Assembly: GCF_900114875.1 (NCBI RefSeq)
Contig: NZ_FPKW01000027.1
Coordinates: 1 to 44,988 of the forward strand
Direction of reading: 5' to 3'
DNA from: Chryseobacterium limigenitum
Lineage (GTDB): Bacteria; Bacteroidota; Bacteroidia; Flavobacteriales; Weeksellaceae
Length of the DNA: 44,988 bases
The position numbers and the translations under genes are program-made. Shown here one piece after another: positions 18,380-27,729 of this stretch (the first letter of the stretch is position 1; each line of letters begins with the position of its first letter). The notes beneath the pieces were generated by a model that saw only the letters and a program-made list of their open reading frames with translations, ran no database searches and was not told the DNA's origin.

Positions 18380-19522
18380 ATGAAAGTTGCCAAATTACTT
18401 TTTATAAACGGAGAATGCAGACATGAAAGGAATGATGAAAATCTAGACTATCAGAAAGCTCAGCTCGTCATAGGATACGGAGCCAGACACCTTATCGAAA
18501 ACAATGATTTTTATTTTCAGCTCAAAGAAAAGTTTCCCCATGCAGAGATTGCCTTATCATCATCGTCCGGAGAAATTTTCTGTAATGAAGTATACGATGA
18601 TACTGTAGCTGTTACCATTATCAGTTTTTCAACATCTCATATTAAAACTTCACAGATTAATATAGAAAACTTTCCGAACAGCTATGAAGCCGGGAAAACC
18701 CTTATGGAAAAGCTTCCTAAAGAAAACCTCAAATGGGTATTTGTTTTATCGGATGGCAGTCGCGTCAACGGCAGTCAGCTGGTTCAGGGACTGAACGCCG
18801 TACGTCCTGATCATGTATTAATTTCAGGAGGATTGGCAGGTGATGGGGACAAATTTGAAAAAACAGCAGTTGGTTTAAATCAGATCCCTTCATCTAATCA
18901 GATTGTAGCAATTGGGTTTTATGGAGAAAAACTGGAATTATCTCATGCATCATACGGCGGATGGGAAAGCTTCGGACTTGAAAGAACTGTTACCCGTTCT
19001 CATCATAATATTCTATATGAAATCGATCATAAAAATGCCCTTGATCTTTATAAAAAATATCTCGGAAAGTACGCAGAAGAGTTACCCGGTTCTGCGCTTC
19101 TTTTTCCTCTTTCCCTTAAATCTGATGACGACTCCTCCCCTGTTGTACGTACCATCCTTTCTATTAATGAGAAAGATAATATGATGGTCTTTGCAGGTGA
19201 TCTTCCCGAAGGAAGTAAAGTAAGATTTATGAAGGCTAATATGGACAGATTGATTGATGCAGCCAATGATGCGGCCAGTGAATGCCTTAAAATAAGTCAT
19301 AATAAACCTAAAATGGGAATTATTGTGAGCTGTGTAGGAAGAAAATTAGTTTTAGGAGACCGGACTGCTGAAGAAGTGGAAATGGTGAGGGATGTATTGG
19401 GAGCTGATACCATCATTACAGGTTTCTATTCATATGGTGAGATATCCCCGCTGAAGCCCTTTGATGATTGTGTCTTACATAACCAGACTATTACCATTAC
19501 CACCGTTAACGAAACTGAATAA
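18380..19522 (+). CDS. FIST-domain signal-sensing protein
   Basis: 380 residues with FIST_N (about 25-230; SSSSGEIFCNEVYDDTVAV, LISGGLAGDGDKF) and FIST_C (about 235-365; SCVGRKLVLGDRT, GFYSYGEISPL). It has no signal peptide or membrane helix. FIST domains are thought to bind small ligands such as amino acids and occur beside or within signalling proteins. The ATG directly follows the stop of the response regulator, and the hybrid kinase starts 2 bp after this stop. It is therefore expected to feed a signal into the kinase, probably as a separate cytoplasmic sensor subunit. The ligand is unknown. Confidence 0.9.
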   Translation: MKVAKLLFINGECRHERNDENLDYQKAQLVIGYGARHLIENNDFYFQLKEKFPHAEIALSSSSGEIFCNEVYDDTVAVTIISFSTSHIKTSQINIENFPNSYEAGKTLMEKLPKENLKWVFVLSDGSRVNGSQLVQGLNAVRPDHVLISGGLAGDGDKFEKTAVGLNQIPSSNQIVAIGFYGEKLELSHASYGGWESFGLERTVTRSHHNILYEIDHKNALDLYKKYLGKYAEELPGSALLFPLSLKSDDDSSPVVRTILSINEKDNMMVFAGDLPEGSKVRFMKANMDRLIDAANDAASECLKISHNKPKMGIIVSCVGRKLVLGDRTAEEVEMVRDVLGADTIITGFYSYGEISPLKPFDDCVLHNQTITITTVNETE

Positions 19523-19524
19523 AA

Positions 19525-22500
19525 ATGGAGCCGGAATTTCACAACCTATTAAAAAGACAAATCAACAAATATCTTACAGAAGACTGTAAGTCTCATCCGC
19601 AGTTCAAAAATTTCATCAATGCTGTAAATCAGTCTTATCAATCTTTTGAAAGAGATAAAGAACTCATGGATCATGCTTTTAAACAGAGTGAGGAAGAGTA
19701 TCAGGAAATCTACATCAGCCTTAAAAACGAGAACATTTTAAAACAAAAATCGATCTCTAATCTGTATGAATCCATCAAAATTCTTGATCCTACGATTGAA
19801 CATCAGGATTCTGAGGATCTGACTGAACTGTCCTTTTATGTATCTGAACAGCTGAAAAAAAGAATCTTTCTTGAGAAACAGCTCAATCAGCAACTCCAAT
19901 TTCAGAATCTGTTAATGGATATCTCTTCTGAGTATATTAATATTCCTTTTGAAAAGGTGCCAAAAAGTGTCCAGAAATCACTTCAGGAAATGTCTGAATT
20001 TGTGAAAGCAGACAGAGCCTATATTTTCAGTTATGATTTTGCAAACAGCACCTGTTCAAACATGTATGAGTATTGCAATGAAGGGATCAGTCCTCAAATA
20101 GACAATCTTCAGAACGTACCTCTTGGCATCATCAGCGAATGGGTGGAAGCCAACCAAAAAGGGGAAAGTATTTATTATCCGGATGTTCAGCGATTACCGG
20201 AAAGTAATCTCAAACAACTCTTGCAGGAACAGGATATCAAAAGTCTGCTTGTAATACCGGCTATGCTGCAAAATGAATGTCTGGGCTTTATAGGTTTTGA
20301 TTTTGTAAGGGATTATCATAAAGTATCAGATACCGAAAAAAATCTTCTCACCATATTTACGCAGGTTCTTGTAAACGTGAGGGAGCGTCTTGTTCTTGAA
20401 AAAGACCTTTCCAGAACGGTGGAAATTCTGAAAAAATTGTTGGCGAATCTCCAGTCAGGAATCCTAATGGAAGATGAGAAGAGACAAATAATCTTTACCA
20501 ATGATTTATTTTGCAAAATGTTTAATATACCTGTTCCCGCCGATGATATGGTCGGAATAGATTGTACAAATTCTGCAGAAGAATCTAAAGCCCTGTTTAC
20601 TAATGAAGATCATTTTGTTCAGAGAATTAATGAAATACTTAAGGAAAAGAAAATCGTGATCAATGAGCTCCTGGAAACCCGGAATGGAAGGTTTTTGGAA
20701 AGAGATTATATTCCTATTTTTATTAATGACTATTACAAAGGGCATCTCTGGAAATATAATGATATAACGGAACGTGTTGTTATCCAAAACCAGCTCAGAC
20801 AAAGTGAAGAACGCAACAGGATGATCATGGACTCTGCCATGAGCGCCATCATCATTACCAACCACAAAGGCCAAATCACTTTTTGGAATAAAAGTGCAGC
20901 TTCTACCTTCGGCTGGACAAAAGAAGAAGTAGAAGGTGAAAAAATTATTGAAAAAATCTTTCCGAAAGCAGATAAAATGCTCTACACATCAATGCTGAAT
21001 AAACAAGTTGAACGAAGCATTATCAAAAAAAACGGAGAAGAACTTACGGTAGAAATATCCGTTATTGCTGTAGAACAGGATAATAACAAATATTACTGCT
21101 ACTTCATCAAAGATATTTCTGAAAGAAAAAGAGGGGAAGACCAACTCAGAAGGCAGGAAGAAAAATACCGGAACATCATTGCCAATATGAATTTGGGCTT
21201 GCTGGAAGTAGACAACAACGAAACAATCCGCTATGCCAATCAGAGTTTTTGTGATGTATCCGGCTATGATCCGGATGAGTTAATTGGCAAAAGTCCTTCA
21301 CAGCTATTTGTATACGGAGACAATAATCTTGAGTTTGTAAAAGAGCAGATCCTATTAAGAAAAAAAGGAGTTTCAAGTGTATATCAGCTTCCTGTAAAAA
21401 ATAAGAGAGGAGAAATCAGATGGTGGGCAATAAGCGGAGCGCCTAATTATGATGATAACGGTAATCAACTTGGTTCGATAGGAATCCATCTTGATGTTAC
21501 AGACCAAAAAAAACTGGAAGAAGAACTAAAACAGGAAAAAGCAAAAGCATTGGAGGCATCCAAAGCCAAAGAAGTTTTCCTTGCCAATATGAGCCATGAA
21601 ATAAGAACACCTCTTAATGCTATTATAGGTTTTCTAAGAGAGTTGAAAAGAATAGGCCTTAATACCACCCAAAAACAGTTTGTAGAAAACAGCTATAATG
21701 CTTCGCAACATTTGTTATCGATTATAAACAATATTCTTGACATTTCCAAAATCGAATCCGGTGAAATGTCTCTGGAGAACAAAAGCTTTTCATTACAAGA
21801 AAGTATCGAAAATGTTATTACCATTCTACAGCCTAAAGCAAAACAAAAAAAATTACAGCTATACGCTGTTTTTTCAAAGTCTCTTGCCCCTGCTCAAAAA
21901 GGTGATTCCTTAAAGATAGAACAGATTCTGTATAATATTATCGGCAATTCATTAAAATTTACAGATAAAGGTGAAATAAAGGTAGATTGTACTATTCTTA
22001 AAGACTTTTCTCATTATCAGACAGTCTCTATCTGCATTACTGATACCGGAATCGGAATGAGTGAAGAGTATGTAAACAATATCTTTAAAAAATTCAATCA
22101 GGAAGACAGCTCTATTTCCAGGAAATATGGCGGTACAGGTCTTGGAATGACCATTACCAAAGAGCTGGTCTCATTAATGAAAGGAAAGATAGAAGTGAAT
22201 AGTGAGAAAAATAAAGGAACTGCTATCACCATCACATTCAATGTGGATAAAGGAAATGAAGAATCACCTTCAAAATCTTCCCAAAAGAAACAGAAAATTT
22301 CTATTCAGGGAGTTCATGTCTTGCTGGTTGAAGATAATGAACTGAATCAGCTGGTTGCTGAAAATTCTCTGAAACATTTCAAATGCAGTGTTACCAAAGC
22401 GGACAATGGCAGAATGGCAGTAGATCTCTTAAGGAAAGAACAGTTTGATATTATCCTGATGGATATCCAGATGCCTGAGATGGATGGTATAGAAGCCACC

Positions 22501-23046
22501 AGAATAGTGCGGGAAGAACTTGGAATTGAAACACCCATTATCGCCCTTACCGCAAACGCTTTCAAAACCGAGATAGACAATTGTATCAGTGCAGGAATGG
22601 ATGACTATATTACCAAACCGTTTATTGAAGAGAACCTGCTCAATATTATTCACAAATACACTAAAATTCAAAGAAGAACCAACACAACGATATCCAATAT
22701 GAGCAAAACACTTTATGATCTTAAAAATATACAGATCCTCAGCAGAGGAGATGAGGATTTTATTCAGAAAATGCTTTCGATATTCATTTCGCAGACCCAG
22801 GAAACAATTCCTTTGGTAGAAAAAGCATTCGAAGAGAAAGACCAGACAGAAATAGCCAGGCTCATCCATAAGATCAAGCCCAGTATAGAAGGCATAGGTA
22901 TATATTCCATTAAAGAAAAAGTAAAACAGCTGGAAGTATCAGCAAAAGAACAGCACACAAATCTTGCTGAACTATATGCTCTATTTGAAAGTATAAAAAA
23001 AACGCTTACTACCGTAATAATCCAGCTGAAGGAAGAGATTAAATAA
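19525..23046 (+). CDS. Cytoplasmic hybrid histidine kinase: GAF, PAS x3, HisKA, HATPase, receiver, HPt
   Basis: 1173 residues, no membrane helix. The order is a helical N-terminus (1-130), a GAF domain (about 135-295), three PAS-like domains (about 300-420, 430-545, 550-670) and a HisKA helix with the phospho-site His691 (FLANMSHEIRTPLNAIIGF). The ATPase follows with N-box IIGNSLKFTDKG, G1 DTGIGMSEE and G2 GGTGLGM, then a receiver with Asp980 (IILMDIQMPEMDG). An HPt domain has His1115 (ARLIHKIKPSIEGIG). This is a full His-Asp-His relay in one chain. The HPt can pass phosphate to the sigma-54 regulator (17024) or the lone receiver (23170), both adjacent. Lack of a membrane anchor agrees with the cytoplasmic FIST partner. 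Partner choice is inferred from position. Confidence 0.92.
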   Translation: MEPEFHNLLKRQINKYLTEDCKSHPQFKNFINAVNQSYQSFERDKELMDHAFKQSEEEYQEIYISLKNENILKQKSISNLYESIKILDPTIEHQDSEDLTELSFYVSEQLKKRIFLEKQLNQQLQFQNLLMDISSEYINIPFEKVPKSVQKSLQEMSEFVKADRAYIFSYDFANSTCSNMYEYCNEGISPQIDNLQNVPLGIISEWVEANQKGESIYYPDVQRLPESNLKQLLQEQDIKSLLVIPAMLQNECLGFIGFDFVRDYHKVSDTEKNLLTIFTQVLVNVRERLVLEKDLSRTVEILKKLLANLQSGILMEDEKRQIIFTNDLFCKMFNIPVPADDMVGIDCTNSAEESKALFTNEDHFVQRINEILKEKKIVINELLETRNGRFLERDYIPIFINDYYKGHLWKYNDITERVVIQNQLRQSEERNRMIMDSAMSAIIITNHKGQITFWNKSAASTFGWTKEEVEGEKIIEKIFPKADKMLYTSMLNKQVERSIIKKNGEELTVEISVIAVEQDNNKYYCYFIKDISERKRGEDQLRRQEEKYRNIIANMNLGLLEVDNNETIRYANQSFCDVSGYDPDELIGKSPSQLFVYGDNNLEFVKEQILLRKKGVSSVYQLPVKNKRGEIRWWAISGAPNYDDNGNQLGSIGIHLDVTDQKKLEEELKQEKAKALEASKAKEVFLANMSHEIRTPLNAIIGFLRELKRIGLNTTQKQFVENSYNASQHLLSIINNILDISKIESGEMSLENKSFSLQESIENVITILQPKAKQKKLQLYAVFSKSLAPAQKGDSLKIEQILYNIIGNSLKFTDKGEIKVDCTILKDFSHYQTVSICITDTGIGMSEEYVNNIFKKFNQEDSSISRKYGGTGLGMTITKELVSLMKGKIEVNSEKNKGTAITITFNVDKGNEESPSKSSQKKQKISIQGVHVLLVEDNELNQLVAENSLKHFKCSVTKADNGRMAVDLLRKEQFDIILMDIQMPEMDGIEATRIVREELGIETPIIALTANAFKTEIDNCISAGMDDYITKPFIEENLLNIIHKYTKIQRRTNTTISNMSKTLYDLKNIQILSRGDEDFIQKMLSIFISQTQETIPLVEKAFEEKDQTEIARLIHKIKPSIEGIGIYSIKEKVKQLEVSAKEQHTNLAELYALFESIKKTLTTVIIQLKEEIK

Positions 23047-23074
23047 AGAGAAACCATCCAAAATCAAGACTCAA

Positions 23075-23089
23075 TTCCATATTTTGGAA
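23075..23089. promoter_or_regulatory. Shared dyad TTCCA-N5-TGGAA, site 1
   Basis: TTCCATATTTTGGAA lies in the 123-bp gap between the hybrid kinase gene and the receiver gene that opens the polysaccharide cluster. The same dyad recurs at 30151 and 35573. An AGGCAC sequence follows 43 bp downstream (GG at 23133-23134), a partial match to a sigma-54 -24 element with a poor -12. Confidence 0.55.
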
Positions 23090-23169
23090 AAAGTAAATAT
23101 TTAAATATTTGATTTTCAAATAATTAAATACAGGCACAATAATAGACTTATTGTTTTCAAATTAAAAAG

Positions 23170-23610
23170 ATGGAAACAAATAGTCAAAATTTAAAGTTCT
23201 TTATTGTAGATGATGACAGATTCTGTGCAAGTGTATATGAACAGTATTTAAAAAATCATCACTATGAAGACATTATTTGCTTCAGCAGTGGCGAAGAATG
23301 CCTGGATGAGCTTCATCAGAAACCAGATGTTATTTTTCTGGATCACAACATGGAAGACCTGAACGGCTTTGAGGTTCTAAAGAAAATCAAACGTTTTGAC
23401 CCCAACATTTATGTGATCATGGTCTCTGCACAGGAAAACATCGATACTGCTGTAAATGCGCTTAAATACGGAGCATTTGACTATCTGGTAAAAGATGCGA
23501 ATGTCTGCGAAAAAATGACAGAAACGATAGAGAAGATCTTGAAAATAAAAGAAGAAATGTCTCAAAACAAATTAAAAGGTTTCCGCAAATTCTTTTCAAT
23601 TTTATTTTAA
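23170..23610 (+). CDS. Single-domain response regulator (receiver only)
   Basis: 146 residues, with one CheY-like receiver: acidic VDDD (13-16), phospho-acceptor Asp58 (IFLDHNMED), Ser in VSAQ and Lys in YLVKD. After the receiver there is only a short basic helix (KIKEEMSQNKLKGFRKFF) and no DNA-binding domain. It starts after a regulatory gap and ends 6 bp before the Wza-like gene, so it belongs to the exopolysaccharide transcript. It probably takes phosphate from the neighbouring HPt and acts by protein contact, or serves as a phosphate sink. Sequence is close to the receiver of the sigma-54 regulator (both have SxQENI-x-x-A). Confidence 0.9.
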   Translation: METNSQNLKFFIVDDDRFCASVYEQYLKNHHYEDIICFSSGEECLDELHQKPDVIFLDHNMEDLNGFEVLKKIKRFDPNIYVIMVSAQENIDTAVNALKYGAFDYLVKDANVCEKMTETIEKILKIKEEMSQNKLKGFRKFFSILF

Positions 23611-23616
23611 AAAACT

Positions 23617-24348
23617 ATGGCAAAAAAATTCATCATATCATCCATTTTCATGCTGTTGCTTTTTTCCTGTAAAACATATAATGTACTGGAAGAAGAGCAG
23701 CCATCGCGAAGTATGCAGGATTTCAGTTTCGACCCGAATTACGAATACAGAATCCGCAAAGATGACAAAATAACGCTTTCAGTTTGGGGACAGGATGACC
23801 TGAGTGTGGGATCCGTATATGGAATTTATAACTCTAACGAGGTCTATGGAAAATGGCTTTTGGTGGATATTAACGGAAATATTGAAATTCCAAAATTAGG
23901 AACAACTTCTGTGATTGGGAAATCTTTGCCCGAGCTGAAGGAAGACATAAAAACCAAGCTTAAAAAATGGCTTGTGAACCCGATTGTTGATGTGAAAGTT
24001 CTTAACAAAGAAATTGCCGTGATGGGCGAAGTACGAAATCCGGCAGTAATTCAGGTCGATAAGGATCAGAATACATTACTTGAGCTTATCTCAAAAACAG
24101 GAGGTTTTGAAATGTACGCCAACTTAAAATCAGTGAAAATTTTAAGACAGGAAGGAGAAAACGTAAGGGTTACCAACATAGACCTCACCAAAATGAAAGA
24201 TGTTCCCAATCAGAATATTATGCTCCATCCGGGAGACTATGTTATTGTACCTTCTAAGAAGAGCAAGGATTTTGATAAAAGAGTTTCTACCATAATCCCC
24301 TTTACAACAGTGACATCCGCAGCAGCAATACTCATTGGGCTTCTATAA
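23617..24348 (+). CDS. Wza-like polysaccharide export lipoprotein
   Basis: 243 residues. A lipoprotein signal with lipobox LLLFSC puts the mature N-terminus at Cys18. A Poly_export domain (about 40-130; YRIRKDDKITLSVWGQDDLS, NGNIEIPKLG) and one SLBB domain (about 130-215; VAVMGEVRNPAVIQV, LLELISKTGGF) follow, with a short hydrophobic C-terminal helix (TVTSAAAILIGLL) that may form the outer-membrane end of the channel. It is shorter than E. coli Wza (one SLBB, not two or three), as is usual in Bacteroidota. The next gene starts 10 bp downstream. Confidence 0.92.
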   Translation: MAKKFIISSIFMLLLFSCKTYNVLEEEQPSRSMQDFSFDPNYEYRIRKDDKITLSVWGQDDLSVGSVYGIYNSNEVYGKWLLVDINGNIEIPKLGTTSVIGKSLPELKEDIKTKLKKWLVNPIVDVKVLNKEIAVMGEVRNPAVIQVDKDQNTLLELISKTGGFEMYANLKSVKILRQEGENVRVTNIDLTKMKDVPNQNIMLHPGDYVIVPSKKSKDFDKRVSTIIPFTTVTSAAAILIGLL

Positions 24349-24358
24349 AAAAACGATC

Positions 24359-26506
24359 ATGAATAACGAAAATGTACGCTTTCTGAAACCTTTATTAAGA
24401 GGTTTGCCCATTGTTATCCTGGCAATAGTCATTTCTGTATTGGCGGCAAAAAAATACCTCAACTATGTAACACCGATGTATGAAAGCACAGCAAAATTAA
24501 AACTTGCTGATACCCAGCAGGGCGTTCCCAGTGCCAATCTTTTTAAAGATTTCGATGTGTTTGCCTCTGCCAACAAAATCAGTACAGAGATCGAGGTTTT
24601 AAAATCGACCTCACTGATAGAGAAAACACTCTCGAAGCTCCCTTTATCTACAGAAATCTACAGAAAGGGAAAGGTTCAGTCGGTTGAGCTTTTTAATGAT
24701 TCGCCTATTAAAGTAGCAGCAACCTTCAGTGATGATAAAAATAATGATAAAAAATTCCTGTTAAACGTCCTATCCAAACAAGCCTACTCTATTACCGTTC
24801 CCGGTACTGCCACACCGAAAAAGGGAAATTTCGGAACTCCGGTTCATATAGACAATGGACAAATACTCATCAGCCTGAATGAAAATTACATCCAGTCCAG
24901 ACCAGATGTTAAAATCATCGATCAATATGAAATTGAATTTTTAAGCAGAGAAAAACTTCTGGATAACATCAATAAAAACCTGGATATCGTCTCTGTGGAC
25001 AAAGACGTTCCGGTGATCAGGATCAATTATAAAAGCAATGTACCCGAAAAAGCGGCATTGATCGTCAATACCCTTGCAGAAACCTACATTCAGGATTATA
25101 TTGAAAATAAATACCGTGCCGCCAATACTACTGTAGATTTCCTCAAAGGAGAAATTGGGCAGGCCAATCATAAACTTTCTGATGTAGAGAATCAAATTGA
25201 AAACTACAAAAATAAGGAAAACATCATCAATATTCCACAGGAAACAGAGACCGATCTTAGGAAAATATCCCAGCTCAAAATCCAGAAAAGCAATCTGAAA
25301 ATGAATTTGGATGCGATAAAGGATCTTAACGGATATGTGGCACAGGGTAAAGACAATTATCTGGATCTTGCCACCAATTTTGAGGCCTTTAACGATCTTC
25401 TTTCCACGGAAATGATGAAAAATATAAAGCAATTACAGGCAGAAAAAAAGGATCTTCTTCTCACCTACACCCCAGAACATGAAAAGGTAAAAATAATAGA
25501 TACTAAAATCAAAGATCTTACAGACTATCAAACCGAAAGTATCAGGAATACACAAAAAAATCTACAGATCAAATACAATGATATCGATCAGGATATCCGC
25601 GTCGCTGAACAGGCTTTTGTAGGCTTACCGGAAAAAGAAAAGCTCCTCAACATCATGAACAGAGAGTTTAATCTTTATGAAAAAAATTATAATTTTCTAA
25701 ATGAAAAAAGAATAGATGCTGAAATTGCCAAAGCAGCGAAAATTTCATTTCACAAAATTATTACCAGAGGAGAGATTTCTACCCATCCTGTATCTCCCAT
25801 GCGTTCCATCATTATCATTGTGGCAGCTATTATGAGCATGATCGGATCTATTGCTCTTATCTATGCCATCCATTTTGCCAAAGCAAAAGTAAATGATGTA
25901 TATACGATCGAGAAAAACAGTTCCATCCCCATCGCTTTCACAACCCCTTTTATTAAAAAAAGAGAAAGAATACCTTATTATTTTCTTGAGAACATTCTTG
26001 AAATGGAACTCAAAGGCATCATCGCAGAAAAAAATACCATCTGCATCACTTCCTATGACAATCCCGAACATCATACCTTCCACGCCAAAAATCTCATCAA
26101 AGCACTACAGATGCAATCAAAAAAAGTTCTGGTGGTGGATGTTTCAAATACCTTGAAAGATATTCAGGCAGAGCATTATATCAATTTTTCCGGAGATGAA
26201 AATCTTAAACTTACCTCAACGGATATTCACAACATGATCCGCGAAAAAATAAAAAGTACGGACGTTTGTATTGTTAATAATCAGGCCATCAGACAAGGAA
26301 AAATGCCGCTGCTTTTTCTGAAAATTGCCGATCAGAATCTTTTCCTTTTAGACAGCCGGAAAACAGCCACCAAGAGCATTATGAGTGTAGAACTGCTAAA
26401 AGATGAATATAAGCTTGATAATCTATGGTTCATCCTTAATAAAGAAGGCTACAATCCGAGCATTCTCACAACCGTAAAAAAATTAATCAAAAAAAATAAA
26501 CGGTGA
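24359..26506 (+). CDS. Wzc-like chain-length/co-polymerase with a degenerate kinase domain
   Basis: 715 residues from ATG 24359; a TTG at 24335 is an alternative inside the previous gene. TM1 (about 14-32) is followed by a Wzz domain, a long periplasmic coiled-coil (about 240-450) and TM2 (about 480-505, IIIIVAAIMSMIGSIALIY). The cytoplasmic part (about 540-715) aligns in layout with BY-kinases. At the Walker A position, though, it reads ITSYDNPEHHTFHAKNL without the G-x-G-K-(S/T) core, the A' motif is reduced to VLVVDVSN, and the C-terminus lacks the tyrosine cluster. It should control chain length and link polymerisation to export but cannot act as a normal tyrosine kinase. No Wzb-type phosphatase gene is nearby, which agrees. 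Confidence 0.88.
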   Translation: MNNENVRFLKPLLRGLPIVILAIVISVLAAKKYLNYVTPMYESTAKLKLADTQQGVPSANLFKDFDVFASANKISTEIEVLKSTSLIEKTLSKLPLSTEIYRKGKVQSVELFNDSPIKVAATFSDDKNNDKKFLLNVLSKQAYSITVPGTATPKKGNFGTPVHIDNGQILISLNENYIQSRPDVKIIDQYEIEFLSREKLLDNINKNLDIVSVDKDVPVIRINYKSNVPEKAALIVNTLAETYIQDYIENKYRAANTTVDFLKGEIGQANHKLSDVENQIENYKNKENIINIPQETETDLRKISQLKIQKSNLKMNLDAIKDLNGYVAQGKDNYLDLATNFEAFNDLLSTEMMKNIKQLQAEKKDLLLTYTPEHEKVKIIDTKIKDLTDYQTESIRNTQKNLQIKYNDIDQDIRVAEQAFVGLPEKEKLLNIMNREFNLYEKNYNFLNEKRIDAEIAKAAKISFHKIITRGEISTHPVSPMRSIIIIVAAIMSMIGSIALIYAIHFAKAKVNDVYTIEKNSSIPIAFTTPFIKKRERIPYYFLENILEMELKGIIAEKNTICITSYDNPEHHTFHAKNLIKALQMQSKKVLVVDVSNTLKDIQAEHYINFSGDENLKLTSTDIHNMIREKIKSTDVCIVNNQAIRQGKMPLLFLKIADQNLFLLDSRKTATKSIMSVELLKDEYKLDNLWFILNKEGYNPSILTTVKKLIKKNKR

Positions 26507-27729
26507 AAAAGCTGAAAGAAATAGCGTCCAAACAATCATCTCTGGTCTTCACAGATCAGCTGATATTCAGTGGATCCAACTTTCTGCTTACTTTTTTACT
26601 GGCCAGGAAACTGAGTATTTCAGATTTTGGTTTGTTTTCTTCCGTTCTTTTGGTCACCTATCTTCTTGTCGGGATCTGCAATGCAGTTATTGTACAGCCA
26701 TTCCAGATTTCAGCAGCAAAAGAATTCAGCAGAAAATCGCTGGGATTTGTTTTTCAGGCTGCTTTGCTGTTGATCTTTATTTTTGCTTTGCTATTGTTTA
26801 CAGCCCAGTTTTTACCTATTTCCGCCATAGAATTTTTTAAGAAAAACTTATCCGCGGTTATTCTTTTTACAACTGCCTATATTTTTCAGGATTTTGTCAG
26901 AAAGATCTTATTGACAGTTGATCGCATTTACCTCGTACTTTTTATTGACAGCATTTTTCTGGCTGTTTTCCCTTTAATCTGGTTTGAACAGAGTCTTAAT
27001 TTATTTAAAAGCCTGTATATCATAGGTATTATTAATTTTGCAGCATCCATTCCGGGAATCATCTACTGTATAAGAAATTCAGACTTTAGCTTCAAAAACA
27101 GTTCATTCTTCCGCTATCATTTTATGGAAGGAAAATGGCTCCTGAGCGCCTCTGTTGTACAATGGTTTTCAAATAACTTCTTTACTCTGGTCGCAGGTAT
27201 TTATCTTGGTATTAATGCGTTGGGAGCATTAAGGCTTGTTCAGTCTTTTTTTGGAGTCATTAATATTGTTCTGCAGACTGTTGAAAACTATTATCTTCCG
27301 AAAACGGCCCAGCTTCATTATCAAAATAAAGGACAGGAAAAAAAAGAACTTCTTAAAAATATGTCGAAAGGAATGATGGTACTGGGAATTCTTATTGCCG
27401 GCTTCTTTATCTTTTCAGAACCTCTTATTACTTTTCTCGGAGGGCAGAAATATCATCAGTATGGTTTTGTTATCCGGCTAATATCCGTTTTGTATATCGT
27501 TATCCTTTACAGCTACCCTACCCGAATCGCCATCAGAATTTTGGAACAAAATAAAGCTTTCTTTATCGGTTATTGCATTTCTTTTGTTTTCTCGCTCCTG
27601 AGTTTTCATTTCCTTTTAAAGTATTTTGAACTGTACGGAGCCGTTTCAGGCCTTGTGATCAATCAGATTCTAATGATTGTGTACTGGAAGATTCTTCTTA
27701 ACAAAAAAAATATTTCTGTATGGGCATAG
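26503..27729 (+). CDS. Wzx-type polysaccharide flippase
   Basis: 408 residues with about 12 hydrophobic segments and no catalytic motif. The start (GTG, overlapping the previous stop as GTGA) gives KKLKEIASKQSSLVFTDQ, followed by GSNFLLTFLLARKLSISDFG, the usual opening of the MATE/Wzx superfamily. It should move undecaprenyl-linked repeat units across the inner membrane. It overlaps both neighbours (4 bp upstream, 10 bp downstream), showing tight translational coupling. Confidence 0.85.
   Translation: MKKLKEIASKQSSLVFTDQLIFSGSNFLLTFLLARKLSISDFGLFSSVLLVTYLLVGICNAVIVQPFQISAAKEFSRKSLGFVFQAALLLIFIFALLLFTAQFLPISAIEFFKKNLSAVILFTTAYIFQDFVRKILLTVDRIYLVLFIDSIFLAVFPLIWFEQSLNLFKSLYIIGIINFAASIPGIIYCIRNSDFSFKNSSFFRYHFMEGKWLLSASVVQWFSNNFFTLVAGIYLGINALGALRLVQSFFGVINIVLQTVENYYLPKTAQLHYQNKGQEKKELLKNMSKGMMVLGILIAGFFIFSEPLITFLGGQKYHQYGFVIRLISVLYIVILYSYPTRIAIRILEQNKAFFIGYCISFVFSLLSFHFLLKYFELYGAVSGLVINQILMIVYWKILLNKKNISVWA

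Noticed and set aside
22429..22869. 146-codon minus-strand ORF inside the hybrid kinase gene
   Set aside because: Lies opposite the receiver and HPt coding sequence, whose residues are conserved; no independent support.
24941..25432. 163-codon ORF on the minus strand inside the Wzc-like gene
   Set aside because: Antisense shadow of a well-supported gene, with low-complexity hydrophobic composition and no motif.
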